DNA from: Edaphochlamys debaryana
Taxonomy: Eukaryota > Chlorophyta > Chlorophyceae > Chlamydomonadales
Length of the DNA: 64,000 nucleotides
NCBI GenBank assembly: GCA_016858145.1
Contig: JAEHOE010000176.1
Location: 1-64,000, forward strand
Direction of reading: 5' to 3'
Positions 1 through 8,803 of the stretch are shown here, in pieces. Under the pieces are notes generated by a model, which did not search any database, had not been told where the DNA came from, and was given only the letters and a program-made list of their open reading frames with translations. Within the stretch, counting starts at the first letter, position 1, and each line of letters opens with the position of its first letter. The translations under genes and the position numbers were made by a program.

Positions 1-454
1 CGCAGTGCGGGGCAGCGTCAGCGAGACGCCAGCAGCTGAGCAGCAACAGCAGGTGAGGGCGAAGGTGAAGTCTTGAACGTGTTGAGGCGCCAGAGGTGCG
101 GAGACGCTGAGCTGGTGTTGGTGGGCTGGCATCATCAGCTTGGGCTTGGCGGGCTTGGCGCCTGCCGTCGCCGCCCAGCGCTCCGCGGCGGCCGTAGGAA
201 CTCACGCTCTGGCCATGGTGCGGTACTCCTCCCTTGTCCGGTCTATTTTCTATCTGTGCCAGAGTGTGCCGCTCCTGCTGGCGGCGCAGCTCCCTGCGCG
301 CCATGGCGTCGCAGCCGCCGGTCCAGGCTGCGCGTCACGTTGCCGCAGCATCATACGGCCCAAGGCTGGTTGCTGCAGAGCGTCGAGCTTGGCCGCGTAG
401 GCAGCCAGCTCGTCCGTCCAGCTCGCCCCCTCGCCCCCGCTAGTCGAGCCAAAG
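1..454 (-). other. Coding-like remnant at left edge
   Basis: Read on the minus strand, the sequence just beyond the stop of the 455-1159 frame still looks protein-like: an acidic Ser/Asp stretch, then a Trp-Thr-Asp-Glu-Leu segment and a basic Arg/Gln-rich stretch. The likely frame changes at least once within it. It is probably more of the same retroelement polyprotein, interrupted by small indels. No domain was recognised, and it continues off the window. Confidence 0.3.
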
Positions 455-1159
455 TCATCGTACTCGCTGTCGGTGGAGCAGGCCCCGTATGGTATCGAGG
501 AAGGGCACCGGGCCGTAGATGGGGCTGTTGGCGATTAGGCGCGACAGGGCACGGGCCCCGTGCCTGCGATGGATGGAGAGGGCATAGTCGTCCTCGCTGG
601 AGCAGAAGGTGCGTCCGTCCAGATCATACAGCAGGTGCACGACACGAGCGAGGCTCAAGCCATACGTCTTGGGCCGTACGGTGCAGTACCCGTTGTGCCA
701 GGGAGAAGGTACCGCTCCCCCAGCGTTGCCGGGAGAGGGTGACTCACCGTCGCCATCGACCTGGCTCATGACGATGCGGTCGTAGAAGTCCGTGGCCTTC
801 TCTCGCTTGCGGTAGCGATCCAAGGGCATCCTGTCGCCGTCCGGAGTCAGGAATGTGCCGTCTGGCATGTAGAGCCGTGGCCCCGGGTTGCTGCAGGACC
901 TGGAGCAGAGCGTCACGGGAAGGGCCAGCTTCTGCTGAAGAGAGAGGTGGTGGGCCTTGGTGCCGGTCGGCAGGGCGGAGCCCGATGAGGCCGGGGGCAC
1001 CGAGGGGCCTGCAGGGAGCGGAGCCGCTGCGCAGCTTGAGGGTGCCGAGGCCGAGCCGCCGCCAGCTCCACCAGCGCCGGCGTCGTCATCGGGGCGCCGG
1101 GGCTGGGGGCCAGAGCAGGGGCTCGTGACGTCCGGCGCCTCCTCTTCCTCCTCCCTCAT
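455..1159 (-). CDS. Retroelement ORF, third polyprotein segment (hypothetical)
   Basis: This open frame of about 234 codons opens with a Glu-rich, then Ala/Ser/Pro-rich stretch. A more ordered region follows containing LYMPDG and a basic DRYRKRE segment. The LYMPDG motif echoes LYLPDG at the start of the neighbouring 1177-3114 frame, which suggests a repeated short module or an internal duplication in the polyprotein. It lies just downstream of that ORF in the same direction and is probably the same polyprotein separated by a frame break. No catalytic motif was recognised. It is unlikely to be a host gene because it is intronless and follows retroelement-like frames. Confidence 0.35.
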   Translation of the reverse strand: MREEEEEAPDVTSPCSGPQPRRPDDDAGAGGAGGGSASAPSSCAAAPLPAGPSVPPASSGSALPTGTKAHHLSLQQKLALPVTLCSRSCSNPGPRLYMPDGTFLTPDGDRMPLDRYRKREKATDFYDRIVMSQVDGDGESPSPGNAGGAVPSPWHNGYCTVRPKTYGLSLARVVHLLYDLDGRTFCSSEDDYALSIHRRHGARALSRLIANSPIYGPVPFLDTIRGLLHRQRVR

Positions 1160-1176
1160 CGTCTATCACGATCTCG

Positions 1177-3114
1177 TCACGTGGGGGAAACGGCCTGCCA
1201 GCCTCGCGCTCCTCCGCCTCGCAGGCGTCGAAGACCTCGTTCAGCTGTTGGAGCAGGGCCTCGGTGGGCAGGTTGCTTGGTCGCCGCCCACCGTTTCACG
1301 TCTACCTGGAGCTCGTAGCAGCCGCGCTCGGTGCGGACGAGCTTGCCCAGGGGACCCAGCTGCTCACCCTGTGTCGGCGCGGGGGCGCTTGGTTGCTGTC
1401 GCTCCGGGGCCCGCTCCTCAGGCTCAGGGGCAGGGGGCAGCACCAGCGCAGGTGCGGGTGGAGCCGTGGGGTGCCACCGCCGATGATGGGCCCGGGCCAG
1501 CTCCAGCGTCGCGCAGCTCCTTGGCCTTGGTTGCCTGGAGCTCGGTAGCAGCAGCGTTGGCCCAGCGCTGGAGCATGTCTCGGGCCCGCGCTTGGAGGGC
1601 AGCGGACGGAGGGACTTTCGGCGGGGGTCAGGTCCGGGCTGTTGGCGCGGCTGCTTGACGGGCGCGGCAGCAGGCGTCGCTGGCCAGGCTGCTCTGGCAC
1701 TGGGGCCAGACCTCCTCGTCCTCTCCGCTGGCAGTGTCAGCGTCGGCGTGCTCCGCCTGACCCGGCTGGTTGTTGTCGTCGTCCTCCCCCCCCCCCTGCC
1801 GGGGCTCGGCGTGAGTGCGCAGAAGCGGATGTCGCCGGGGCAGTAGACGTTGGTGAGGCGCAGGGTCGTGGCCCAGGTGTCCTCATTGGGCAGCTGGTGC
1901 GTGAGCTGCAGGGTGTCGCCAGCGCGGCCGTACGAGCGTACGGCGTTGAACTGGACGTTGAAGTCACGCCCCAGCACCACGCCGTAGGGTAGGTCGTCCA
2001 GGCCCAGCACGGGGATGGGCGGCAGGGCAAGGGAGATGGAGCGCATGTAGCTGGCGCCAGTGCGCTCGGTGACGTGGCCATTGACGAGGAGCCGAGCGCC
2101 GTGCAGGGTGTACTCGTAGCCGTAGAGCCCTCGGTTGCCGATGGCGCCGCGGAGGGGCCGAGGCTCGTGGTGCCGCAGCCCATCTCCCTCCACGGTGGTG
2201 GGGAAGGTTCGCGCCACGTCGAGCCGCAGCAGCAGCGGGATGCCGGTGAGGCCGTCCTCGTCACTGAAGGTTGCCGGTGAGCTGACGTGGTCCACGCAGA
2301 CGATCTGGATCTTGCAGAAGCCACCAGAGGTCCAGCGGTAGCCCTCGTTGTCGCCCATCAGCAGCCCCGTGCCGGTGTTGTTGCGCGGGGTGGGCGGCGG
2401 AAGCTGGTCTGCCGCCAGGAAGGCACAGACCCAGGGCTCCCCTACGCTGCTCGGATTCTCCTCGTACACCGTGCGCGCCACTGACCACTGGACGTCGCCC
2501 ACCGTGAGCACTTGCGTGGCTCGCACCATGCTGACCACTTGCCTGGGGTTGCCCACCGACTGCGGCTCGGCGACGGCCGGCCGCAGCCCTTGGGCCGGTG
2601 CCTGACTTGGCGGTTGGAGCGGTGGCGGCGGCGGCGGCGGCGGCGGCTCCACTCGCTGCGGCTGCATGGGGGCTGCCCGAGAGGTGTCACGTGCCGCCAC
2701 GGTGGCGAAGACCGTCGTCGAGTAGTCCATGAGGTTGGCTGGTGCCGGCTGCACATCAAGGGCGAGGCCCGGGTGCATGCAGAGGGCGCGGCCCGTCTGC
2801 ACAGCAGGCGCAGCCACGGGCTGTGGCGGCGGCGCCGTCTGGAGCGCCGGCTGAGTTGTCTGAGCCGTCACGAGCAGTTGTGGGGCAGCCCAAGCCGGCA
2901 GGACAGCGGGACGCAGACCCGGCGGCAGGTAGGGTGTCGCAAGGGGACCAGCGGGTGCCTCATCTCCCCCGGCGCCGGCTTGGAGACGGTGCAGCCCTTC
3001 CGCCAGCGCCCGGGCTAGCAGGTCCTGCCGTGCGAGCTCCTCGTCCGAGGGTATCAGGCGGGGGCTGCCGTCAGGGAGGTAGAGGCCCCAGTCCACCCCG
3101 CAGGCCCTGCTCAC
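1177..3114 (-). CDS. Retroelement ORF with a retropepsin-like region
   Basis: The open frame is about 645 codons. Its first in-frame start-like codon is GTG at 3114, and the frame is already open upstream, so it probably continued from the 3071-6463 frame by a frame change rather than starting here. An ordered N-terminal segment with LYLPDG is followed by a long Pro/Ala-rich linker. A folded region at roughly residues 195-430 ends in YGVVLGRDFNVQFNAV, which resembles the closing strand of retropepsins (the LLGxDF motif). A clear Asp-Thr/Ser-Gly active site was not seen. The C-terminal third is low complexity. Protease relationship is inferred from pattern only. Confidence 0.4.
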   Translation of the reverse strand: MSRACGVDWGLYLPDGSPRLIPSDEELARQDLLARALAEGLHRLQAGAGGDEAPAGPLATPYLPPGLRPAVLPAWAAPQLLVTAQTTQPALQTAPPPQPVAAPAVQTGRALCMHPGLALDVQPAPANLMDYSTTVFATVAARDTSRAAPMQPQRVEPPPPPPPPPLQPPSQAPAQGLRPAVAEPQSVGNPRQVVSMVRATQVLTVGDVQWSVARTVYEENPSSVGEPWVCAFLAADQLPPPTPRNNTGTGLLMGDNEGYRWTSGGFCKIQIVCVDHVSSPATFSDEDGLTGIPLLLRLDVARTFPTTVEGDGLRHHEPRPLRGAIGNRGLYGYEYTLHGARLLVNGHVTERTGASYMRSISLALPPIPVLGLDDLPYGVVLGRDFNVQFNAVRSYGRAGDTLQLTHQLPNEDTWATTLRLTNVYCPGDIRFCALTPSPGRGGGRTTTTTSRVRRSTPTLTLPAERTRRSGPSARAAWPATPAAAPVKQPRQQPGPDPRRKSLRPLPSKRGPETCSSAGPTLLLPSSRQPRPRSCATLELARAHHRRWHPTAPPAPALVLPPAPEPEERAPERQQPSAPAPTQGEQLGPLGKLVRTERGCYELQVDVKRWAATKQPAHRGPAPTAERGLRRLRGGGARGWQAVSPT

Positions 3115-6100
3115 CGAGAGCGAGGAAGAGCAGTTGGCACCAGACCGGGTGCCGGTGCCAGAACACGGCGTGCGCGTTCAGCTGCTGGGCGTGATAGGGC
3201 GAGCGCCCGTGGGGAGCTTGCACCTGAGCCCGAATCTCCTCGTGCCAGCGGCAGGTGTTGATCAGGTGCTGGGCATCGCGCTGCAGTGACTCATCCAGCG
3301 TCAGGGGGTCTTGCACCGGGTCCCACTCGAGCAGCTCAGACTCGAGGATGGGCTGGCTGTAGCCCTGGATGCCGAAGGTCAGCGCCACGTCCCTCGTCAT
3401 CTGTAGGAGTGTGGGACCGCCCAACAGCGCCCAGATCTTGCACTTGTCCAGGCTGTGGTCCTTCTTGGCTGCGTATGACACAGTCTCCAGGCCGGGGTAG
3501 CGGGCGAGCGCCCGGTAGTCTGGGTGACTGGCCAGCTCCGAGATCAGGGTGCAGCAGGTGCATGGGACGCGTGACCCTGAGAGCTTGGAGGGAAGCTCCT
3601 TGGTGTGCCGTGGCCGCGGGACGGCGCCCGACGAGCCCGGACCAGGACCGCCGTGCCCTCGGTCCCTCGAGCGGTCGCGGTCGTGGTCCTTGCCCTGATC
3701 CTTGCGTCGGTCGTTGTCGGGCTCCTTGTCGCCGCGCGACGGGGAGCGGGAGCGTCTCTGCTCCGAGCCGCGCTGATCTCCACGGTAGCCCCGGTCGTAG
3801 TAAGGATCTCGTGGACCCAGCTGCAGTACGGGCGGGCCCCCGACAGGCGTGGCCTGAGGGGGCGGCATGGGAGACCACGCGATGCGGCGTCGTGCTGAGG
3901 GGCTCGCTGCAGGCGCTGCCTGGGGGCCCTGCGGGGGCACCCGTGCGGAGGGGCCCTTGGGCGCGGGTGCCGGTGGCGTTACGAGAGCGTTGGGCCGCGG
4001 AGGCGGTGGCTGCGGAGAGCGCTCCACAGCCGGCGCTGGCGGTGGCGGAGGCGAGGGCTCCGGCACTGGCGAGGGCGGCAGCGGAGGCGAGAGCGGGGGC
4101 AGCGGCGACAGCGGCTCCATGGGGACGCTGCCGTCATCGTTCACCAGGTACTCGTCCAGCTCACCGTCCTCATCCGCCTGGGCAATCAGCTCGTCCTCAT
4201 TGAGCGGCACCGGGTCGGCATAGATGATGAGTGCCTTGTGCTCCTCCTCGTGCAGGTACCGCTTGTACTGCTCCGCGTAGGACGGCTCCGGCGTGCTCCA
4301 GATCCTGACTGTGCTGTCCCCGGAGGCGTAGAGCTCGGAGGCCGCGGAGTCAGCCAGGGTTTTGAACAGCTGCTTGGGCAGGAACGGGACCTTGCGGTTG
4401 CAGTCCTTGGTCTTGACCTCACGTGCCGCCGTCTCGCTTGCCGGCAGCTGCACGGTGGCGTAGCAGGCCCGCAGCGCTGCCGCGGCCTGACCCAGCTCGG
4501 CGGGGGCCGGGATCAGCTTGACGTAGCCGCCCAGGGACGCGTCACCTCGGTAGAAGCCCGGCCTGAACTTGAGGTGTGGGCTCGGGAAGTAGTCCAGCAC
4601 CATGCCGTGCAGCCAGAAGAAGTGCACGCCCCACAGGACCTTGAAGAGCCCCTCGGCAGCTGAGTCACGCACCACCAGGAACTCGCCTTCAAAGGTGGTC
4701 TCCTGGGGCGTGCCGGGGTTGAGCGTGGTGCGGATGGTGACAATGCCGAGCGGCCGGCTGCGCTGCTCGAGCGAGCGCACGCCAGCGTCGCAAGGGCGGA
4801 TGGTCAGCCCCAGCTCCTTGACCAGGCTCTCGACCACCAGGCCCCACGGGTTGCAGGCGCAGTCGGGCGCCACGCCGGAGGGGTAGACCAGACCACCGTC
4901 GGCCGTGTGGAAGGCCACGCCCTGCTTGGGGTCGCCGTTGTCAACGTAGTGCAGCGAGGCGCAGTCCTTGCTCTGCAGGTGCCGGTTGATGGCCTCCGTA
5001 TCGCCCGTCGGCACAGCGGAGCCGGGCGGCGTGGTGGAGCCGGCGCTTGCAGCTGTGGACGAGCAGGCGAAGGTGGCGTTGGGGGCGGTGTCCGTGGGCG
5101 AAGGCCTGATCTGGGCCTTGACCACGTTCATCAAGTCGCCGATCGCCGTCAGGATCGTCGTACCGGTCGCCCCGCTGACCCGCACGCTGCAGCTGCCATC
5201 CAGGTAGATCTGGATCGAGCAGTACTCTACGAGCGGGACGCGGATAGAGCTGGGCAGCGACGCCGCCTGGCTCTGGCGGAAGCCGGCGGGCATGGGCTCA
5301 CGCGCGGTGTTGAGCGCCACAGCCGGGATGGGCCACTGGAGCCCGGTCCGCGCCGGTGCCGCTGTCTGCACGCTGGTGCCCAGGCTGCTCATACCCCCCC
5401 CCAGCTTGGAGACAGAGGCAGAGCTGCTGGTGGCGAGGACCGTGGCGCCTGCAGTGCTGTAGACACGCGTGATGAACGTGCCGAACGGCTGCTGCGCTAC
5501 CGAGAGCGTGTCCGTGGCGAGCGCCGAGGACGTGCTGGGGGCGTAGCTGGGCGGCGGCGGGTAGGCGTACGGCGGCGCGCCGTGGCCCGTGAGCCAACCG
5601 TGGGACTGGGCGCTCACGTGCGAGGGCGGCGGCGTGCCACGGTAGGAGGCAGCAGAGGCGAAGGCCGCAGCGTGCTGGCCGGCCGAGGGCGCAGGCAGCT
5701 GCTGCGGGCCGTGGCCGCCATAGGCACTGGGCGGGTAGCCGTACATGGGCGGCGGCTGCGCGTACGGGTAGGGCGCGTAACCATACGGCGCGTGGAAGGC
5801 AACCGGCGGCGCTGCCGCCGGGGCCTGGGACGCCGGGGAGTCGGTCTTGGCCGCGTAGGCGTTGACCCTGCCCTTGCCGCGGTTGTTGTCCTTGGCCTTG
5901 ACGTACTCCTGCTTGCTGCCGCCCTGCGGCTTGCCGCCCTGCTGGTTGCCACCCTGCTGCTGCTGCTGCTGCGGTGCGGCGAACTGCGGGTTCTGCCGGA
6001 GCAGTTTCTCCCAGGCCTGGCCCATGTCGACCGAGGCCGGGTACCCTTGCAGGGCCGTCGGGTTGCCCGCCTTGGCATTCTCGGAGCAGAAATCCAGCGA

Positions 6101-6463
6101 GTGGGACTTGGCGCGGGGGCCGTTGACGCAGGCGTGGTAGGTGCAGGGGCCCTTGGAGCCGGTGACCGGGCCGGGCGCCTCCTTGGGCCAGCGCTGGCGC
6201 ATCTTGCCCGCCGGCGACTGCAGCTGCTGCTGGTTGCCGAACGGGCGGTTGCCGTTGTTGGGCCCGTGGATGGCGAGCGCCATGCTGTCGAGCTGTGCCG
6301 AGAGCCGGGCGAAGTCCGAGTGGCTGGCGGCCGTGGACTCGCCCACGGGCCCGGCAGCGGTCGCCAGGGCCCTGACCTTCTTGGGCGCCAGCCGGTCCGC
6401 CTCGGCCTGGTCCGAGCGGAAGCAGACGTAGACGTTTTGGCACTCCGATATGCACCACTCCAC
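3071..6463 (-). CDS. Retroelement Gag C-terminus plus degenerate retropepsin-like domain
   Basis: This frame of about 1130 codons continues the Gag-like protein after the 6469 palindrome. Near residues 90-130 a Cys/His cluster (CTYHAC, HSLDFC) precedes a Gln/Gly/Tyr/Pro-rich stretch. Around residues 525-640 the arrangement resembles a retropepsin: a DCA tripeptide where Asp-Ser/Thr-Gly is expected, a LVKELGL helix-like segment, then FKVLWGVHFFWLHGMVLDY matching the LLGxDFL...idy ending. A Pro-rich linker and an Arg/Asp/Ser-rich stretch follow, then a second Cys/His cluster (CTCC, DHSLDKC). The DCA substitution would disable an aspartic protease if the alignment is right. The last 44 nt overlap the next ORF in another frame. 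Confidence 0.5.
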   Translation of the reverse strand: MEWCISECQNVYVCFRSDQAEADRLAPKKVRALATAAGPVGESTAASHSDFARLSAQLDSMALAIHGPNNGNRPFGNQQQLQSPAGKMRQRWPKEAPGPVTGSKGPCTYHACVNGPRAKSHSLDFCSENAKAGNPTALQGYPASVDMGQAWEKLLRQNPQFAAPQQQQQQGGNQQGGKPQGGSKQEYVKAKDNNRGKGRVNAYAAKTDSPASQAPAAAPPVAFHAPYGYAPYPYAQPPPMYGYPPSAYGGHGPQQLPAPSAGQHAAAFASAASYRGTPPPSHVSAQSHGWLTGHGAPPYAYPPPPSYAPSTSSALATDTLSVAQQPFGTFITRVYSTAGATVLATSSSASVSKLGGGMSSLGTSVQTAAPARTGLQWPIPAVALNTAREPMPAGFRQSQAASLPSSIRVPLVEYCSIQIYLDGSCSVRVSGATGTTILTAIGDLMNVVKAQIRPSPTDTAPNATFACSSTAASAGSTTPPGSAVPTGDTEAINRHLQSKDCASLHYVDNGDPKQGVAFHTADGGLVYPSGVAPDCACNPWGLVVESLVKELGLTIRPCDAGVRSLEQRSRPLGIVTIRTTLNPGTPQETTFEGEFLVVRDSAAEGLFKVLWGVHFFWLHGMVLDYFPSPHLKFRPGFYRGDASLGGYVKLIPAPAELGQAAAALRACYATVQLPASETAAREVKTKDCNRKVPFLPKQLFKTLADSAASELYASGDSTVRIWSTPEPSYAEQYKRYLHEEEHKALIIYADPVPLNEDELIAQADEDGELDEYLVNDDGSVPMEPLSPLPPLSPPLPPSPVPEPSPPPPPAPAVERSPQPPPPRPNALVTPPAPAPKGPSARVPPQGPQAAPAASPSARRRIAWSPMPPPQATPVGGPPVLQLGPRDPYYDRGYRGDQRGSEQRRSRSPSRGDKEPDNDRRKDQGKDHDRDRSRDRGHGGPGPGSSGAVPRPRHTKELPSKLSGSRVPCTCCTLISELASHPDYRALARYPGLETVSYAAKKDHSLDKCKIWALLGGPTLLQMTRDVALTFGIQGYSQPILESELLEWDPVQDPLTLDESLQRDAQHLINTCRWHEEIRAQVQAPHGRSPYHAQQLNAHAVFWHRHPVWCQLLFLALGEQGLRGGLGPLPP

Positions 6464-6513
6464 GTCCCAGGGACATGGAGTGGTGCATATCGGAGTGCCA
6501 AAACGTCTACGTC
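6425..6513. repeat. 89-bp near-perfect palindrome interrupting the Gag frame
   Basis: Two 44-nt arms, 6425-6468 and 6470-6513, are reverse complements around a single central base at 6469, with one mismatch (6463 against 6475). A copy of ACGTCCC sits at 6462-6468 and again at 6511-6517, so the event can be read as a 49-nt insertion copied in inverted orientation from adjacent sequence. Since 49 is not a multiple of three, it shifts the reading frame. It could be a fold-back templated insertion or a sequencing or assembly artefact. Confidence 0.9.
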
Positions 6514-8076
6514 CCAGGCGGTGGGGTCGTCGTCGGCCTTGCCCCGGTAGCCGAGCTTGATGTGCTCGTTCATCACCGCCGCCTTAACCCAGTGGGACTT
6601 GACGACGGCGAGAAGCCAGCGCTCGGTGCGGGTGCGCCGCGGGTAGGTGACCAGGCTCAGGACGCTGACGATGGCCAGGTAGCGGGAGCCGGCGGCGGTG
6701 GGGTCCTCCGTGGTCCAGATCTCGAACTTCTCGTAGTCCGCCTTGGCGGCGGGGTCGTCCCGGCCATAGTCCTCGCGGAGCAGGGCGATGACGTAGTCCA
6801 TGGCGTCGAGCAGCCCGGGCGGCAGCGCCTGGCCCACGTAGTCCGGCAGCGGTACGGGCTGCGGGTTCATGGCGGCGATGGCCGCATCGAACTCCACCCG
6901 GTGCCTCAGCAGGCGCGGCAGGCCCTTGGTGTTGACCCAGTGCTGCGTGACCGTGAAGAGCCGCACCGAGCCGTCAGGCCCCTGGCTGCCGGCGATGCCA
7001 GCTAGCCAGAGCCGGCAGAGCTTGCACGTGTTGTCGCCACGCGACGTCATCTCCCAACCCAGGCGCCACGAGTGGGTCGCTGCGAGGAAGGCAGGGAGAG
7101 ACTTGTTGATGCTATCGAAGACAGGGACATGCTTGTTTGACATCTCGTCTTCCGAGTCTGGGTCAGGCACCGCCTGCCCAGCCTGCACGGCTTGAGGTGC
7201 CGGGGCTAGCGGTAGCAGCGGCTGGCCGAGAGGCGGAGGCTCGTCTTCGTCAGACGAGGAGCTAGATGAGCTAGGGTTTGAGCCTGGGCGCAGCCCAGGT
7301 CCTCCCGCGACGGCGGGAAGTGCCCCCGCGGCCCCCAGCTGGGGCGCGTGCAGAGGGTTTGCGGAGACGTGCGACGGGCCAGCCTGACCACCCGCAGCCC
7401 CACCTCCAGCTTGGGCGATAGCCGCAACTACGTTGTTGTTGCCAGCGAGCGCTGTTGCAGTGCCTGCAGACGGAGCGCGAGCGTGATGAGTGACGTCGGA
7501 GCCTCCAGACGTACTCGCACCCGCACCGGCGTTGCCAGTGGGTTGCTGCTCGAACAGTGGATTACCGTGGAGCAAAGATGCCTGGGCTGGGGCGCGACCG
7601 CGGCCAGGACTTGTCGGTGGTGACTTCGGAGGAACACCTGCGTTGCGGGCGTTGTGAAGCTCAGCGAACCGATGAATAGGCAGGTCCTCTTCTTGACGCT
7701 CGACGCGATCGCGGTAGCGAGAAGCTCTATCTGCTGCCGGGGGTGGCCGCTTGCCGACGGGCGAAGCGACAGTGACAACCCCTTCGGAGCTGCCAGACGT
7801 AGCCTGGGCTCCGGCTCTTTCGGACGCAGTCCTAGGAGCCAGGTCGCACCTTGGGCGTAGCCCGGGTGTGACCAAATGATGAGCAGTCCACTGCGCGTAG
7901 CGCGAGCGGAAGACGGGAGCAAAATTGCGAGCTAAGGCCAAGGGCGTAGCCCAGGACTCGCGGCTGGAGGACGGCGACTGACGGACGCCGTGCGGAGACG
8001 CGCTCCGAGTAGATTGTCGACAGGGTAGCACAGAGACTGCTTCGACTGGCAGTAGAGAAGGCAAGGCATGCAACAA
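6512..8076 (-). CDS. Retroelement Gag N-terminal part
   Basis: This minus-strand frame is open from at least 8076, but its first in-frame codons near that end are not ATG. The nearest clear ATG starts MSNKHVPVFD near 7140, so the true start is uncertain. It encodes a low-complexity Ser/Pro/Ala region with an acidic SSSSSSSDEDE run, then an ordered, Trp-rich capsid-like segment with CKLCRLW and ERWLLAVVKSHWVKAA. The original sense continues into the 3071-6463 frame, but the 89-bp palindrome interrupts it: before the insert the frame reads DPTAWDV, and past it the other ORF resumes with EWCISECQNVYV. The frame running on to 5614 is out-of-frame readthrough. Confidence 0.5.
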
Positions 8077-8100
8077 CTCTGACGTTACAGGTCTCAGTAC

Positions 8101-8136
8101 GCATGAAGCGGTGCATAAAGCGGTGCTTGAAGCGGT
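8101..8136. repeat. 12-bp tandem repeat, three units
   Basis: Three consecutive units of the form GCATGAAGCGGT, with one or two changes per copy (the second has ATAAAG, the third TTGAAG). They lie immediately before the hairpin at 8137-8161. Confidence 0.8.
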
Positions 8137-8161
8137 GCTCCCGTCTTAACGAGACGGGAGC
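8137..8161. repeat. Perfect hairpin, 10-bp arms
   Basis: Arms GCTCCCGTCT (8137-8146) and AGACGGGAGC (8152-8161) flank the loop TAACG. Because it lies upstream of the retroelement frame, it could be part of that element's leader or terminal repeat; this is inference only. Confidence 0.75.
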
Positions 8162-8203
8162 TGAGCGCTAGCCTATCCTCACCGCGGGCGGAATGAGGCT
8201 TCC

Positions 8204-8223
8204 GTACAGCATGCATGCTGTAC
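8204..8223. repeat. Perfect 20-bp palindrome
   Basis: GTACAGC, then ATGCAT, then GCTGTAC: each half is the exact reverse complement of the other, with no spacer. Function unknown. Confidence 0.8.
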
Positions 8224-8803
8224 CATACAAGCGCATGGCGCACACACAGGTCGTTCTCCCTTGTCAACCTCCACAACTCCCAGCAACCACCGAACTCCTA
8301 CGATAGTGTGGCAGCGACGATACTGTGCTCTGTCAGGCACGCGCAGTACGCCTGGAGCACCAAGTCAAAGAGGGCATACTAGAACGGCGCCACGGGGGTG
8401 GCAGGCCCTTACTCATCAGGCGAGCCGTGCAGCCAGCCCACGGGCCAGCCTGAAGCCGTCTAGGCCTTGGCGCCCCCCCCCACCCGCCGCACCCGCATCA
8501 CACCGCCCGGCAAGCCGCTCATGGCGGTACCTCTCACCGTACGCGGCAAACGACCTATCCTTCCCAGTCTACATACCTTCGTGCCATACACACTTGTGAG
8601 GCACGCACGAGCTTAGGCGCAGGGGATAGAGCTTGCGGCGAAACGATTGTCACAGACTGACCCGCCGTGCCGCGTGCGCTATACCTTCCTTAAGTCACTG
8701 GCCTTTCCTCTCAATAACAATGGACACACACGGTGGTATTGCGCTTAGAGTATGAGCGTTTGTGTAGGCAGTGTGAGGAGCTTACATCAGCACCAAGACA
8801 ATC

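Larger units (their letters stand above)
1..8076 (-). mobile_element. Broken retroelement with Gag/protease-like ORFs
   Basis: Long intronless minus-strand reading frames, unlike the intron-rich genes around them, run from about 8076 to the left edge. They encode a low-complexity N-terminus, a capsid-like helical region, two Cys/His clusters sharing an HSLDxC motif, and two stretches resembling retropepsin folds. This layout fits the Gag and protease part of an LTR-type retroelement. No reverse transcriptase, RNase H or integrase motif is visible; they could lie left of position 1 or be absent. No long terminal repeats or primer-binding site were recognised. The frame is broken at the 6469 palindrome, near 3071-3114 and near 1160-1177, so this copy is probably dead. 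Family is unresolved. Confidence 0.6.
8077..8803. other. Non-coding gap with small repeats and palindromes
   Basis: No convincing gene lies between the retroelement frame and the cyclase start. It holds three tandem 12-nt units (8101-8136), a 10-bp-arm hairpin with a 5-nt loop (8137-8146 and 8152-8161) and a perfect 20-bp palindrome (8204-8223). The right part presumably contains the cyclase promoter and 5'UTR, but no TATA box or other promoter element can be assigned with confidence. Confidence 0.5.

Noticed and set aside
5614..6511. Continuation of the Gag N-terminal frame to 5614
   Set aside because: Past the palindrome this frame is Arg/Ser/Pro-rich junk, while the other minus frame carries recognisable motifs; it is out-of-frame readthrough.
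4907..6550. 547-codon plus-strand frame over the retroelement
   Set aside because: Arg/Gly/Val-rich shadow of the minus-strand Gag-like frame with no domain pattern.
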